Origin: Spirulina sp034932185
GTDB lineage: Bacteria; Cyanobacteriota; Cyanobacteriia; Cyanobacteriales; Spirulinaceae
Direction: 5' to 3'
Length of the DNA stretch: 64,000 nt
Assembly: GCF_034932185.1 (NCBI RefSeq)
Contig: NZ_JAYGHW010000006.1
Span: forward strand, 47,073 to 111,072
Below the pieces are notes generated by a model. That model was not told the origin of the DNA, searched no databases, and saw nothing but the letters and a program-made list of their open reading frames with translations. The position numbers were made by a program, and so were the translations under genes. Shown here in pieces: positions 8,249-17,378 of the stretch; the first letter of the stretch is position 1; each line of letters begins with the position of its first letter.

Positions 8249-9844
8249 ATGGCTCTCGGCTACCTCGCCCTTGTTTTGCACGCTCATCTCCCCTTTGTTC
8301 GCCATCCAGAGAGTGACTACGTTCTTGAAGAAGAATGGCTGTTTGAGGCGATCACAGAAACCTACATCCCCCTCCTGAATATCTTCACAGGCCTGCGGCG
8401 GGACGGCGTAGATTTCAAAATGACCATGAGCCTCACGCCCCCCTTAGTCTCGATGTTGCAAGATCCCCTCTTGCAGACGCGATATCTTAAACACTTGGGG
8501 CAGTTGCAAGAATTGGCGGAAAAAGAAGTGGATCGCAATCGCCACAATGGCCACCTGCGCTACTTAGCCGAGCACTATGTCCAAGAATTTGATACAGTGC
8601 GCCAAACTTGGGAGGGTTATCAAGGGGATCTGATTACGGCCTTTAAAAGCTTCCTCGATAGCAATAACCTCGATATCATCACCTGTGGTGCAACCCATGG
8701 TTATTTCCCCCTGATGAAAATGTATCCTCAGGCGGTGTGGGCGCAAATTAAGGTGGCTTGTGATCATTACGAGGAAACCTTTGGCCGGCCGCCTAAGGGG
8801 ATGTGGTTGCCGGAATGTGCCTATTACAACGGTGTGGAGCGGTTGGTGGCGGATGCGGGGTTACGCTATTTTCTCACTGACGGCCATGGGGTGATCTATG
8901 CCCGGCCGCGCCCTCGCTTTGGAACCTATGCACCGATCTTTACAGAAACGGGGGTGGCGGTATTTGGTCGAGATCAGGAATCTTCGCAACAGGTGTGGTC
9001 GTCCGAGGTGGGGTATCCCGGTGATCCTGAATATCGGGAGTTTTATAAAGATATTGGTTGGGAATCGGAGTATGAATATATTAAGCCCTATGTGATGCCC
9101 AATGGTCAGCGCAAAAATGTTGGGATTAAATACCACAAAATCACGAACCGGGGGGCGGGGTTGAGTGATAAGGCTTTGTATGATCCCTATTGGGCAAAGG
9201 AGAAGGCGGCGGAACACGCGGGGAATTTTATGTTTAACCGGGTGAACCAAATCCAGCATTTAGAGGGGATCATGGAGCGGCCGCCCTTGGTGATGTCCCC
9301 CTATGATGCGGAGTTGTTTGGCCATTGGTGGTATGAGGGGCCGTGGTTTTTAGATTATTTATTCCGCAAGAGTTGGTTTGATCAATCCACCTATGCCCTC
9401 ACCCATTTGTCGGAATATTTGCAATTGGAACCCCATCAGCAGGTTTGTCGCCCGGCTCAATCGAGTTGGGGTTATCAGGGGTTCCATGAGTTTTGGCTCA
9501 ATCAAACCAATGCTTGGATCTATCCCCATTTGCATAAGGCGGCGGAGCGGATGATTGAGTTGAGCGGCCGGGAGGCGGCGGATGAGTTGCAGGAGCGGGC
9601 GTTGAATCAGGCGGCGCGGGAGTTGCTGCTGGCGCAGTCGTCGGATTGGGCGTTTATTATGCGCACGGGGACGATGGTTCCCTATGCGGTGCGGCGGACG
9701 CGATCGCACCTGATGCGCTTCAATAAAATTTATGAAGATTTGCAACAGGAAAAGGTGGATGCGGGTTGGCTCGAAAAGGTGGAGGAGATTGATAATCTCT
9801 TCCCGAACCTGGATTATCGGGTTTATCGGGCTTATCAGGTTTAG
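8249..9844 (+). CDS. GH57 1,4-alpha-glucan branching enzyme
   Basis: A 531-residue glycoside hydrolase family 57 protein. It starts MALGYLALVLHAHLPFVRHP, with the family His-x-His motif. The catalytic nucleophile is Glu189 in WLPECAYYNG and the acid/base is Asp353 in SPYDAELFGHWW, at positions very close to those of the Thermus GH57 branching enzyme. The C-terminal helical part (about 420-530) belongs to the DUF1957-type region. The expected activity is formation of alpha-1,6 branches in glycogen. Many cyanobacteria carry this in addition to GlgB. glgX elsewhere in the window removes such branches. Confidence 0.92.
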   Translation: MALGYLALVLHAHLPFVRHPESDYVLEEEWLFEAITETYIPLLNIFTGLRRDGVDFKMTMSLTPPLVSMLQDPLLQTRYLKHLGQLQELAEKEVDRNRHNGHLRYLAEHYVQEFDTVRQTWEGYQGDLITAFKSFLDSNNLDIITCGATHGYFPLMKMYPQAVWAQIKVACDHYEETFGRPPKGMWLPECAYYNGVERLVADAGLRYFLTDGHGVIYARPRPRFGTYAPIFTETGVAVFGRDQESSQQVWSSEVGYPGDPEYREFYKDIGWESEYEYIKPYVMPNGQRKNVGIKYHKITNRGAGLSDKALYDPYWAKEKAAEHAGNFMFNRVNQIQHLEGIMERPPLVMSPYDAELFGHWWYEGPWFLDYLFRKSWFDQSTYALTHLSEYLQLEPHQQVCRPAQSSWGYQGFHEFWLNQTNAWIYPHLHKAAERMIELSGREAADELQERALNQAARELLLAQSSDWAFIMRTGTMVPYAVRRTRSHLMRFNKIYEDLQQEKVDAGWLEKVEEIDNLFPNLDYRVYRAYQV

Positions 9845-9953
9845 GGGGCCTTCCCTGGGATTCGTGGGGAATCTTTGCAATGTTGCGAGTGATGGCTAAA
9901 TGTAACGTAGGATGAAGGAGTGATCCCAAGCTTCTCATTCATCCCGTCGTTTT

Positions 9954-10538
9954 ATGAAAATTCGTTGCGCTGCGTCTGAGCCGGTTACGCTCCATGTTGA
10001 GGAAGAACTGATTCCCATTCACCACTATTTGCGCCAACCGCAGCGGTTGGTGAATGCGATCGCCAACCCCAAGTTAATGGAAGTGCTAGGGGGCGATCGC
10101 TATCGCCTCAAACTCAATCCCCTCAATCTTCTCAACCTCTACCATTTCCAACCCACGGTAATCCTAGAGGTAAAGGCGGATAGTTACGGGATGATCTCGA
10201 TCCGTTCCTTGGGCTGTGAAATTCGCGGCATTGACTATATTAATGATCGGTTCAGCCTCGAACTGAAGGGCCGCCTGATTCCCGCCAAGCGTAAGGGGCA
10301 AACCTATTTAGAAGGGCGAGCCGATGTCGTCGTGACCGTTGATGTGCCGCCCGCTTTATTATTAGCCCCCCTGCCGATGCTGGAAACAGCGGGGGTCGGT
10401 TTAGTCCAAGGCATACTGAGCCGCATTAAGGATCGCATCCTCTCCCATCTGTTGGCGGATTATCACCACTGGGCGCATCAGGAAACCACTGGCTCTAATC
10501 CCCTTTGGCTCAATGGGGCCGAAAACCCAGCGGGTTAA
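9954..10538 (+). CDS. DUF1997 family protein
   Basis: A 194-residue soluble protein. The DUF1997 body spans about residues 15-175: an N-terminal HHYLRQPQRLVNAIANP, a strand-rich middle (DRYRLKLNPLNLLNLYHFQP to YLEGRADVVVTVDVPPALL) and a C-terminal helix (GLVQGILSRIKDRILSHLLADY). The family is found in cyanobacteria and plastids and is of unknown role; its lipid-binding-like beta shape is only an impression. It lies 110 bases after the GH57 gene on the same strand. Repeats follow its stop, so it probably ends the transcript. Confidence 0.85.
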   Translation: MKIRCAASEPVTLHVEEELIPIHHYLRQPQRLVNAIANPKLMEVLGGDRYRLKLNPLNLLNLYHFQPTVILEVKADSYGMISIRSLGCEIRGIDYINDRFSLELKGRLIPAKRKGQTYLEGRADVVVTVDVPPALLLAPLPMLETAGVGLVQGILSRIKDRILSHLLADYHHWAHQETTGSNPLWLNGAENPAG

Positions 10539-10540
10539 GC

Positions 10541-10579
10541 CCTCACCCCCAACCCCTCTCCCAAACGATGGGAGAGGGG
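10541..10579. repeat. CCTCTCCCA hairpin repeat
   Basis: CCTCACCCCCAACCCCTCTC is followed by a hairpin, CCTCTCCCA and TGGGAGAGG, around AACGA. It sits directly after the DUF1997 stop and would end its transcript, although it has no T run. A shorter hairpin of similar kind lies at 47842-47864. Confidence 0.65.
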
Positions 10580-10596
10580 AGCAGATTGCCATGGGC

Positions 10597-10646
10597 GTAG
10601 GGGCGTTGGCGTAAGCCTGCCGGAGGCACAAAAATTTTTCGCCCCT
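10597..10646. repeat. Long variant of the GTAGGGGCG repeat
   Basis: Between the outer arms GTAGGGGCG and CGCCCCT lies an insert, TTGGCGTAAGCCTGCCGGAG then GCACAAAAATTTTT. The same long form recurs at 35959-36005 (opposite orientation) and 46357-46405. It is thus a distinct subfamily, with two internal short palindromes (GGCGTAAGCC and GCCGGAGGC). Confidence 0.75.
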
Positions 10647-10652
10647 CCATCA

Positions 10653-10688
10653 GCCCCCTTTTTAAGGGGGCAGCGCAGCGGGGGATCT
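10653..10688. repeat. GCCCCCTT hairpin repeat, partial copy
   Basis: GCCCCCTT-TTT-AAGGGGGC (10653-10671) is followed by AGCGCAGCG and GGGGGATC. It matches the right-hand part of the fuller repeat at 54312-54390. It lies just beyond the cobO stop. Confidence 0.65.
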
Positions 10689-10692
10689 TCCC

Positions 10693-11304
10693 TTAAAACT
10701 CAATGCCAGCCTGGGCTTTTACCCCTTGCTCCTTAAAGGGATGTTTAAGCAGCGTCATCTCTGTTGCCAGATCCGCCCGCTCAATCAGTTCCGGGGGTGC
10801 GCCCCGGCCCGTGAGGATCACATGGGAATCAGCGGGTTTGGTTTCGAGGCCCGCCAGGACGGTGGCCACATCGAGATAGCCCAATTTAAGGGCGATATTC
10901 ACTTCATCAAGTAATACGAGGCGATATTCGGGGTTTTGGATAAATTCTAGGGCCGTTTCCCAAGCGGTTTGGGCGTTGGCAATATCGCGATCGCGGTCTT
11001 GGGTTTCCCAGGTAAAGCCCTCCCCCATGGCTCGGAACACCAATTGATCCCCGAACCGTTCTAATACTGCTTTTTCCGCCGGTTCCCAAGCGCCCTTAAT
11101 AAATTGCACGATCGCCACTCGATAACCATGGCCCAGCGATCGCATCACCATCCCTAAGGCCGCCGTGGTTTTGCCCTTGCCATTGCCCGTGTTGATAATG
11201 ATCAGGCCCTTCTCCTGATTGGCAGCGGCCACCCTTTCCGCCTGCACCGCTTTGCGGCGTTGCATTTTCTGTTGATATTGTTCGGGGCTGAGGTTGTCGG
11301 TCAT
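10693..11304 (-). CDS. cobO: Cob(I)yrinic acid a,c-diamide adenosyltransferase
   Basis: A 203-residue ATP:corrinoid adenosyltransferase of the CobA/CobO/BtuR family. The P-loop is GNGKGKTTAALG (about residues 39-50), inside IIINTGNGKGKTTAALGM. VLLDEVNIALKLGY gives the Walker B strand, and HVILTGRGAPPELIERADLA is the family signature. It transfers the adenosyl group of ATP to cobalt in cobalamin synthesis or salvage. The start ATG overlaps the stop of the upstream DUF2993 gene (ATGA), so the pair forms an operon. Confidence 0.95.
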   Translation of the reverse strand: MTDNLSPEQYQQKMQRRKAVQAERVAAANQEKGLIIINTGNGKGKTTAALGMVMRSLGHGYRVAIVQFIKGAWEPAEKAVLERFGDQLVFRAMGEGFTWETQDRDRDIANAQTAWETALEFIQNPEYRLVLLDEVNIALKLGYLDVATVLAGLETKPADSHVILTGRGAPPELIERADLATEMTLLKHPFKEQGVKAQAGIEF

Positions 11305-12005
11305 GGTGATGGGGGTTCGGGGATAATGGTTAAACAGCCTTCAAGGCGGATCGCATTGGGGGTTAAGTCCAGTAGCGTTAACTGGATGTCCGGCCCTAGA
11401 TCTAGCTTAAAGGCAGGGAGAGCGTGGGCTGTGGCTCCGAGGGTCAACTGGAGCGGGGCCAGGCGGAGGGTTTGGGGGGTTGCCATTGCTAGGCCGCTGT
11501 GGAGCGTGATCCCCCGTTGTCCGTGAACATCAGCCATTTGGCCTTGGAGTTCAATGGCATCAGGCTGAAAATTTGCCGTTTCCCAACGGATCGACCCTAA
11601 TTGTAACCCGCTGGCCGGGGGAATGATTTGGGCGATCGCCTCCTCTAAACCTTGGGCCAATAATTTCGATCCGAAAGAGGCTTGTAAATCCCCCACCGTT
11701 AACGCCACCGAGCCAATCACCGGCACTGGGGCTAACAGGCGAAAGGGCTTCCCTTTGAGCATTTCTCCCACATTGATCTCAATATTTGTGGCCGTCATCT
11801 CCCCATGACTGAGGTGAATGCCTTGATACACCGCTTGATCCGCCTTGAGATCAACCTGGGAAATCTTACCTCGGAGTAATTGTTGATTTTTACTGGTGAT
11901 CTGGATTTGTAAATGATCAACGTGATCCAGTTGCGATCGCAACCAGAGGCCCACAGCCGGAGCTAAAACTCCACTCACCCAATCCGAAGCTGGCAGCATT
12001 TTCAT
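11301..12005 (-). CDS. DUF2993 (LmeA-like) family protein
   Basis: A 234-residue protein of the DUF2993 family. This family is beta-rich and resembles mycobacterial LmeA, which binds phospholipids. Visible hallmarks are long amphipathic strands (VDHLQIQITSKNQQLLRGKI, GIHLSHGEMTATNIEI) and VTVGDLQASFGSKLLAQ-like repeats. The N-terminal SDWVSGVLAPAVGLWLRSQL may be a membrane-facing helix rather than a cleaved signal. It overlaps cobO by four bases, but no link with cobalamin is known. Typical for cyanobacteria. Confidence 0.8.
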   Translation of the reverse strand: MKMLPASDWVSGVLAPAVGLWLRSQLDHVDHLQIQITSKNQQLLRGKISQVDLKADQAVYQGIHLSHGEMTATNIEINVGEMLKGKPFRLLAPVPVIGSVALTVGDLQASFGSKLLAQGLEEAIAQIIPPASGLQLGSIRWETANFQPDAIELQGQMADVHGQRGITLHSGLAMATPQTLRLAPLQLTLGATAHALPAFKLDLGPDIQLTLLDLTPNAIRLEGCLTIIPEPPSP

Positions 12006-12211
12006 TAAAATTTCTGTGCAAAATTCTGAAATAGTTGAAGTTTTTTAATCAGTCCATCCTGGAATATGACCAGATCCCGATAATTGGCCCATGACAGCCC
12101 TAAAAGCTGCCAAAAAATCCTGTAATATTTGTACATAGTTTAAATGCCCAGGGTTCAGTTTACTCCCGACTGCCTGGCTCTCACCTGGCTCACCCCGATT
12201 TTGCACCATTC

Positions 12212-13024
12212 ATGGCGGAACGCATTCAAAAAATTCTGGCTCAATGGGGAATTGTCTCCCGACGACGCGCTGAACAATGGATTTCAGCGGGGCGGATCCG
12301 GGTTAATGGTCAGGTAGCAACCCTGGGACAACAGGCAGATCCACAGGGCGATCGCCTAGAACTCGATGGCCAAATCCTCACCCCCAAGCATACCGCCGAT
12401 CTCGTTTATATTCTGCTCAATAAACCCCGGGGTGTGGTGTCCACCTGTGCAGATCCCCAAGGACGGCGCACCGTGTTAGATTGTCTCGAACCCCACTGGC
12501 GTAGGGATTACCGCCTTTATCCCGTCGGTCGTCTCGACACAGACTCAACAGGTGCTATTCTACTAACGAATGATGGTGTCCTCACCCTCAACCTGACCCA
12601 CCCCCGCTATCATCTCGCCAAAACTTATCATGTCTGGGTTCAGGGCCACCCGCCCCCTGAAATTCTTCAACAATGGCGGCAAGGTCTACGACTGGATCAC
12701 CGTTGGACGCAACCGGCTCAAGTGACCATTCTCAAAACGGAACCCGAGCGCACCCGCCTGCGCATTGTGTTACAAGAAGGGCGGAACCGCCAAATCCGGC
12801 GCATGGCCACACAACTGGGATATCCGGTTTTACAATTGCACCGAGTGGCGATCGGGAGCTTAAGCCTTGATCAAGCCCCTGCCAAACCCTTGGCTGCCGG
12901 GCAATATCGGGTGCTGACCCCTAGCGAACTCGCCCACCATTTCACGAATCACGATCCTCTCAATCCTCACTTGCCTAACCCTATTGCGGAGAAGCCTCTA
13001 TGCAAACCCCAAACCAGCCTTTAA
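12212..13024 (+). CDS. Pseudouridine synthase, RsuA/RluB/RluF family
   Basis: A 270-residue rRNA-modifying enzyme. An N-terminal S4 RNA-binding domain (ERIQKILAQWGIVSRRRAEQWI, residues 3-60) precedes the catalytic domain. The catalytic Asp is in VGRLDTDSTGAILLTNDG (about residue 110), and GRNRQIRRMATQLGYPV is the C-terminal signature. It converts a uridine of 23S (RluB) or 16S (RsuA) rRNA to pseudouridine; length and S4 domain fit RluB better. The 3' end overlaps the next gene by 25 bases in another frame. Confidence 0.92.
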   Translation: MAERIQKILAQWGIVSRRRAEQWISAGRIRVNGQVATLGQQADPQGDRLELDGQILTPKHTADLVYILLNKPRGVVSTCADPQGRRTVLDCLEPHWRRDYRLYPVGRLDTDSTGAILLTNDGVLTLNLTHPRYHLAKTYHVWVQGHPPPEILQQWRQGLRLDHRWTQPAQVTILKTEPERTRLRIVLQEGRNRQIRRMATQLGYPVLQLHRVAIGSLSLDQAPAKPLAAGQYRVLTPSELAHHFTNHDPLNPHLPNPIAEKPLCKPQTSL

Positions 13025-13806
13025 CACCAGAGCAGGGGGAAAAGCTCAAAGAACTGGGCCTTTATCTCCATGAAGTGCGCCGCAAACGCGCCCTCTCCAC
13101 GGAGGCTTTAGCAAAACAAACCCGCATCCCCCTCCGTTTAATCAAAGCCATTGAAACCGCAGATGGCTCGGCTTTACCCGAGCCGATCTATATTCAAGCC
13201 TTGGTGCGTCGGATTGCCAACGCTCTCCATCTCAATGGCCAAGAACTGGCAGCGGCTTTTCCCGTCGAAACCCATTGGCAATCGATTCGCCCCACCTGGA
13301 AACCCGTATCCGCTTCCCAGTTGCGCCCCTTCCATATGTATTTGGTTTACATCGCCGTGTTAATCGGGGCGGTGAGTGGTTTATCGATCTTGATTAAGCC
13401 TCCAGGGCCACAGTTAGCCAAAGACAACAGCAGCGTTTCTCTGGAATCTCCCTCCGTTTCCTCGGCTCCTGTGCAACAGGTACAAAACATTTCCAGTCCA
13501 CCCCCAGTCCAAGCGCCCCCAAGCCAACAAACAGAAGCACAAATTTCCAATGATCGCGTTGTGGTTTCGATGACCCTCCAGGATGATTGCTGGCTGCGGG
13601 TGGTGGCAGATGGTGAGGTTGCCTTTGAGGGGACGCTACCCAAAGGTGAAAAACGCAGTTGGGAAGCCAAGGAACAAATCACGATTATGGCCGGCAATGC
13701 TGGGGGTGTTGTTGTGGCGATTAACAATGAAGAAGCCAGACCCCTAGGCAATCCCGGCGCAGTACAGACTGTCACCTATCGTCCCCCCAGTGGGGATCAA
13801 TCCTAA
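13000..13806 (+). CDS. RodZ-like helix-turn-helix membrane protein
   Basis: A 268-residue protein with RodZ architecture. An N-terminal HTH_25 domain lies at about residues 15-85 (LGLYLHEVRRKRALSTEALA to LVRRIANALHLNGQEL). One membrane helix follows (about 113-130, MYLVYIAVLIGAVSGLSIL). Then comes a Ser/Pro/Gln-rich linker and a DUF4115 domain (about 185-255) with DCWLRVVADGEVAFEGTL. RodZ links MreB filaments to the cell-elongation machinery; this homologue may do the same. The ATG lies inside the end of the pseudouridine synthase gene behind GCGGAGAAG, so expression is coupled. A terminator follows. Confidence 0.85.
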   Translation: MQTPNQPLTPEQGEKLKELGLYLHEVRRKRALSTEALAKQTRIPLRLIKAIETADGSALPEPIYIQALVRRIANALHLNGQELAAAFPVETHWQSIRPTWKPVSASQLRPFHMYLVYIAVLIGAVSGLSILIKPPGPQLAKDNSSVSLESPSVSSAPVQQVQNISSPPPVQAPPSQQTEAQISNDRVVVSMTLQDDCWLRVVADGEVAFEGTLPKGEKRSWEAKEQITIMAGNAGGVVVAINNEEARPLGNPGAVQTVTYRPPSGDQS

Positions 13807-13840
13807 CGGGCGCACCTCTGAGGAATTCGTGATTGATGGT

Positions 13841-13866
13841 GGGCGCGTTAAGCGCCCCTTTTTTTT
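13841..13866 (+). terminator. Intrinsic terminator
   Basis: GGGCGC-GTTAA-GCGCCC, then C and T8. The short GC stem with a strong T run ends the transcript of the rluB/rodZ-like pair. The convergent histidine kinase gene stops within the T run, at 13865. Confidence 0.88.
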
Positions 13867-16800
13867 AAGAGAGTGGGTGATGGAGGGGAAGTTTGAGGGT
13901 GAAGGTGCTGCCCATGCCGGGGGTGGAGGTGCAGTAGAGGCGGCCCCGATGGGTGTTGGTGATAATCTGGTAACTGGTGGAGAGGCCCATGCCGGTGCCG
14001 GTGCCGATGGGTTTGGTGGTGAAAAAGGGGTTAAAGATTTTCCCTTGAATATCCGGTGTGATGCCGATGCCGTTGTCTTGGATGGCGATCGCCACTTGCT
14101 CCCCATCGAGGCAGGTGGTGTGAATCTTGATCCGACCTTGGTCAGGTTCAGCAGAACCGGGAGCACTGCTATATTGACGATCATGAATGGCATCAATGGC
14201 GTTGGCCAGCAAATTCATAAACACTTGATTCAAGAGGCCGCCATAGCATTCCACTAAGGGGAGGGGCCCATAGTTTTTCTCGATGTAAATTTCCGGCATA
14301 CCGCTGCGGCCATTGGTGCGGTTTTGCAAAATTACCAGGGTGCTATCGAGGTTTTCGTGAATATCAATCTCTTTTAAATCTGCTTCATCCAGGCGGGAGA
14401 ACGTGCGTAGGGATTTAATAATATCGCGAATGCGAGCGGCTCCGGTTTGCATCGAGTCGAGGGTTTTGGGGAGATCACTGGCGATAAATTCCAGATCGAC
14501 ATCTTCCATTAATTCGATAATTTCCCCTGGCGGGTCGGGGTAATGGCTTTGGTAAAGATGGATAAGTTCAAGGAGATCATGGGCATAGTTGGCGGTATGG
14601 GTGAGGTTGCCATAGATGAAACTCACCGGGTTATTGATTTCATGGGCAATCCCCGCTACCAACTGCCCCAAGCTGGACATTTTTTCGGCTTGGATCAGTT
14701 GAATTTGGGTTTCTTGCAGTTCCCGATAGGCCTGCTCTAATTCCTCACTCTTGGATTGGGATTCTTGATAGAGTTGGGCTTGATAGATGGCGATCGCCAC
14801 CTGATTACCAATACTGTGCAATAGCTCCATTTCATCGGGTTGCCAGGGGCGATCGCGCCCCACCCGCCCCATTTCAAACGCGCCAATCTTGCCCCCAGCG
14901 GTATGAATCGGCAACATGAAATAGAGATCAACCTTCACCTCCTGACAAAAAGCCTTTAAAAATTCATCGGTGGTATTTTCCACATCTAACTGATAGGTTT
15001 GGCCAGCAAAAATATGCTCAAATAAAAGGGGAAACTCACTCAGTTGATAGGCTCCCAACCAACTGGTCATTTCCGGTTGACGCTGTTCCATAATCACATT
15101 CCACTCTGGTGGCTCTCGATCCGCCTCATACCAACCAAAGGTGCAAATATCTACCCCCACTTCGGCAACAATTGCATTGACAGTATTTTGCACAATCGTT
15201 TCTAAATTCAGGGAGTTGCGCACCTCCGTACTAATTTCATTTAACAGTTGGCTCCGTTGCACCAAGGCTTTGAGGGCCGCTTCGGTTTCTAATCGGGCAG
15301 TAATATCCCGTGCGGCGGCATAAATTAAATCAGCATGGGGCGCAGAAGACCATTCAATATAACGATACTCGCCATTTTTAGCCTGATAGCGATTGACAAA
15401 GGAGGCAATATTATTTTGATCTCCTAAATGGGCGATCGCCGCCAACGTAGAATCCAGATCATCGGGATGAACAAAATTCAGAAAAGGCTGTCCCTCCAGT
15501 TCCGCTAAATCATAGCCCAACGTCCGCGACCAAGCCTGATTGAGGCGACGGAAATTCCCCTCTACATCCGCAATACAAAGCAACTCTAAACCCACATTAA
15601 AAAACTGCTCTAGTTCCAATTGAGCTTGTTTTCTCACACTAATATCACTAAATAAACCAATAAACCTGAGCGGGCGACCCTCCTCATCCCGCTCCAAAAT
15701 TCTGCCCCGCGACAGCATCCACTGATAGGAACCATCGGCATGACGCAGCCGATGTTCACTTTCATACATCGGGGTTTCTCCTTGCAGATAGCGAGACATA
15801 TCAGCATAGGCCTGTTCCCGATCCTCCGGATGGAGGCGACTATCCCAATCGGCGGTCGTATTGGTTAACTCCTCCGCCCGACAGCCCAAGAGCAGGAGCC
15901 ACTCCCGGGAATAGATCACCGCATTGGTTTGCAAATGCCATTCCCAAACCCCATCCCCCACGCCTTCGAGGAGAAAATCTAAACGGGCTTTACTTTCTCG
16001 CAGGGCAATTTCTGCCTGCTTGCGATCATCAATATAACTCGCAAGCCCTAAACAAACGATCCCTTGATCCGGCCCCTCCTGCAATGGGGCTAAATTGGCA
16101 CGATGCCAATAATATTGCCCATCAGCGTGTAAAACTCGGTACTCTAAACCCTGCACTCGTTCGCCCCGTAAAACGGCATTAAAGCTCTGGACACAAATGG
16201 ATAAATCTTCAGGATGAACCACATCCGCAAAGGGACGTTGACTTAAATCTGTGAGTTCATAACCCATCACCGTTTTAAACGTGGGGCTAACATAGCTAAA
16301 ATTGGCATTTTGATCAGCAATAAAGAGCATATCATTGATGTTTTCAATGATGTTGCGCAATTTATTTTCACTGGCTTGGAGGGCCAATTGATTGATTTTT
16401 TCGGTGGTAATATCGCGGATATAACCATACCAAGTTGTGCCGCCGTGCTTTTGCCGTTGGGGGGTGGCATAGCCTAATAACCACAGTTGTTGACCATCGG
16501 GATGATTGACGCGATATTCACAGCGCCAAGGGGTTAATTGGGCCGCAGAGGCCATAATCGACTCAGATACCCGGTCAAAATCATCGGGGTGAATGACACT
16601 AAAAACGTTTTGACAATCTTCCTGCACAGTCTCAGGGCTAATGCCGTAGATCTGCCGAATCCCTTCACTGGCATAGGGAAAGGACATGGAACCATCCGGT
16701 TCTAGGGAGAATTGATAGAGAGCGCCGGGGACATGGTGGGCGATTTGTTGGAGGCGATATTGACCGTCGGTGAGTTCGCTGTTGGGGTTGCGATCGTCGG

Positions 16801-17263
16801 GTTGATCCGTGGGGGGGGGTGTGATGTCCCGGAGGATGGAGAGGTGGAGATGGGGCAGAAAATGGGCGGTGGCGGTGTATTGGATCAGACGGCGATCGCC
16901 CTCCCCCCGCAATAGGGAAAATTCCCCCTCACTTTTCCCCGCAGCGAGGAACTGCCGCCATGTTTGCTCAAAGTCCAGTTCTAAACTGACAAAATCTTGG
17001 ATAGACTGCCCAACAATTGCCGATGCGGGGAGGCCAAACAGTTCACAGGCGACGGGGTTAGCGGCAATGTATTCCCCCTGATCATTGGCGATTAAGAGGC
17101 CATCTAAGCTGGCATTAAATAGGGACTGAAATGCTGGATTATCCTCACCCTCACCGCCAAAAATACCGGCTGTCTCTGTGGCTGCTGTTGCCTTGAGGCC
17201 ACTCCCTGGTTGATGAGATTGAAATCTAGGCGATATTTGCCGAGGGTAAGGCATGATCAACAA
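13865..17263 (-). CDS. Multi-PAS/GAF sensor histidine kinase
   Basis: A 1132-residue cytoplasmic sensor. Five PAS domains can be read in order (about residues 45-150, 165-290, 300-420, 430-545, 550-660), several with the HPDD/HPED motif. A GAF domain (about 680-830) and a coiled coil (830-865) follow. The kinase core has a His in LVAGIAHEINNPVSFIYGN, and an ATPase domain with NLLANAIDAIHD, DNGIGITP and GTGMGLSTS. No receiver domain and no membrane segment are seen. The AHEINNP motif is that of NtrB-like kinases. The signals sensed are unknown. A second start, three residues on, is equally possible. Confidence 0.9.
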   Translation of the reverse strand: MLIMPYPRQISPRFQSHQPGSGLKATAATETAGIFGGEGEDNPAFQSLFNASLDGLLIANDQGEYIAANPVACELFGLPASAIVGQSIQDFVSLELDFEQTWRQFLAAGKSEGEFSLLRGEGDRRLIQYTATAHFLPHLHLSILRDITPPPTDQPDDRNPNSELTDGQYRLQQIAHHVPGALYQFSLEPDGSMSFPYASEGIRQIYGISPETVQEDCQNVFSVIHPDDFDRVSESIMASAAQLTPWRCEYRVNHPDGQQLWLLGYATPQRQKHGGTTWYGYIRDITTEKINQLALQASENKLRNIIENINDMLFIADQNANFSYVSPTFKTVMGYELTDLSQRPFADVVHPEDLSICVQSFNAVLRGERVQGLEYRVLHADGQYYWHRANLAPLQEGPDQGIVCLGLASYIDDRKQAEIALRESKARLDFLLEGVGDGVWEWHLQTNAVIYSREWLLLLGCRAEELTNTTADWDSRLHPEDREQAYADMSRYLQGETPMYESEHRLRHADGSYQWMLSRGRILERDEEGRPLRFIGLFSDISVRKQAQLELEQFFNVGLELLCIADVEGNFRRLNQAWSRTLGYDLAELEGQPFLNFVHPDDLDSTLAAIAHLGDQNNIASFVNRYQAKNGEYRYIEWSSAPHADLIYAAARDITARLETEAALKALVQRSQLLNEISTEVRNSLNLETIVQNTVNAIVAEVGVDICTFGWYEADREPPEWNVIMEQRQPEMTSWLGAYQLSEFPLLFEHIFAGQTYQLDVENTTDEFLKAFCQEVKVDLYFMLPIHTAGGKIGAFEMGRVGRDRPWQPDEMELLHSIGNQVAIAIYQAQLYQESQSKSEELEQAYRELQETQIQLIQAEKMSSLGQLVAGIAHEINNPVSFIYGNLTHTANYAHDLLELIHLYQSHYPDPPGEIIELMEDVDLEFIASDLPKTLDSMQTGAARIRDIIKSLRTFSRLDEADLKEIDIHENLDSTLVILQNRTNGRSGMPEIYIEKNYGPLPLVECYGGLLNQVFMNLLANAIDAIHDRQYSSAPGSAEPDQGRIKIHTTCLDGEQVAIAIQDNGIGITPDIQGKIFNPFFTTKPIGTGTGMGLSTSYQIITNTHRGRLYCTSTPGMGSTFTLKLPLHHPLS

Positions 17264-17378
17264 AATTTTGATGATCTAGACATTAACTCATTCCATGATC
17301 AATTGTGCCGGTATTGCATCAATCCTTAACATGATGGCCGCCATGAGTCTGTGCTCTGGCGATCGCTGGGAACCTTAA

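Noticed and set aside
10693..11304. Cobalamin riboswitch near cobO
   Set aside because: cobO follows the DUF2993 gene without a leader, and no conserved cobalamin-box sequence is visible upstream of either.
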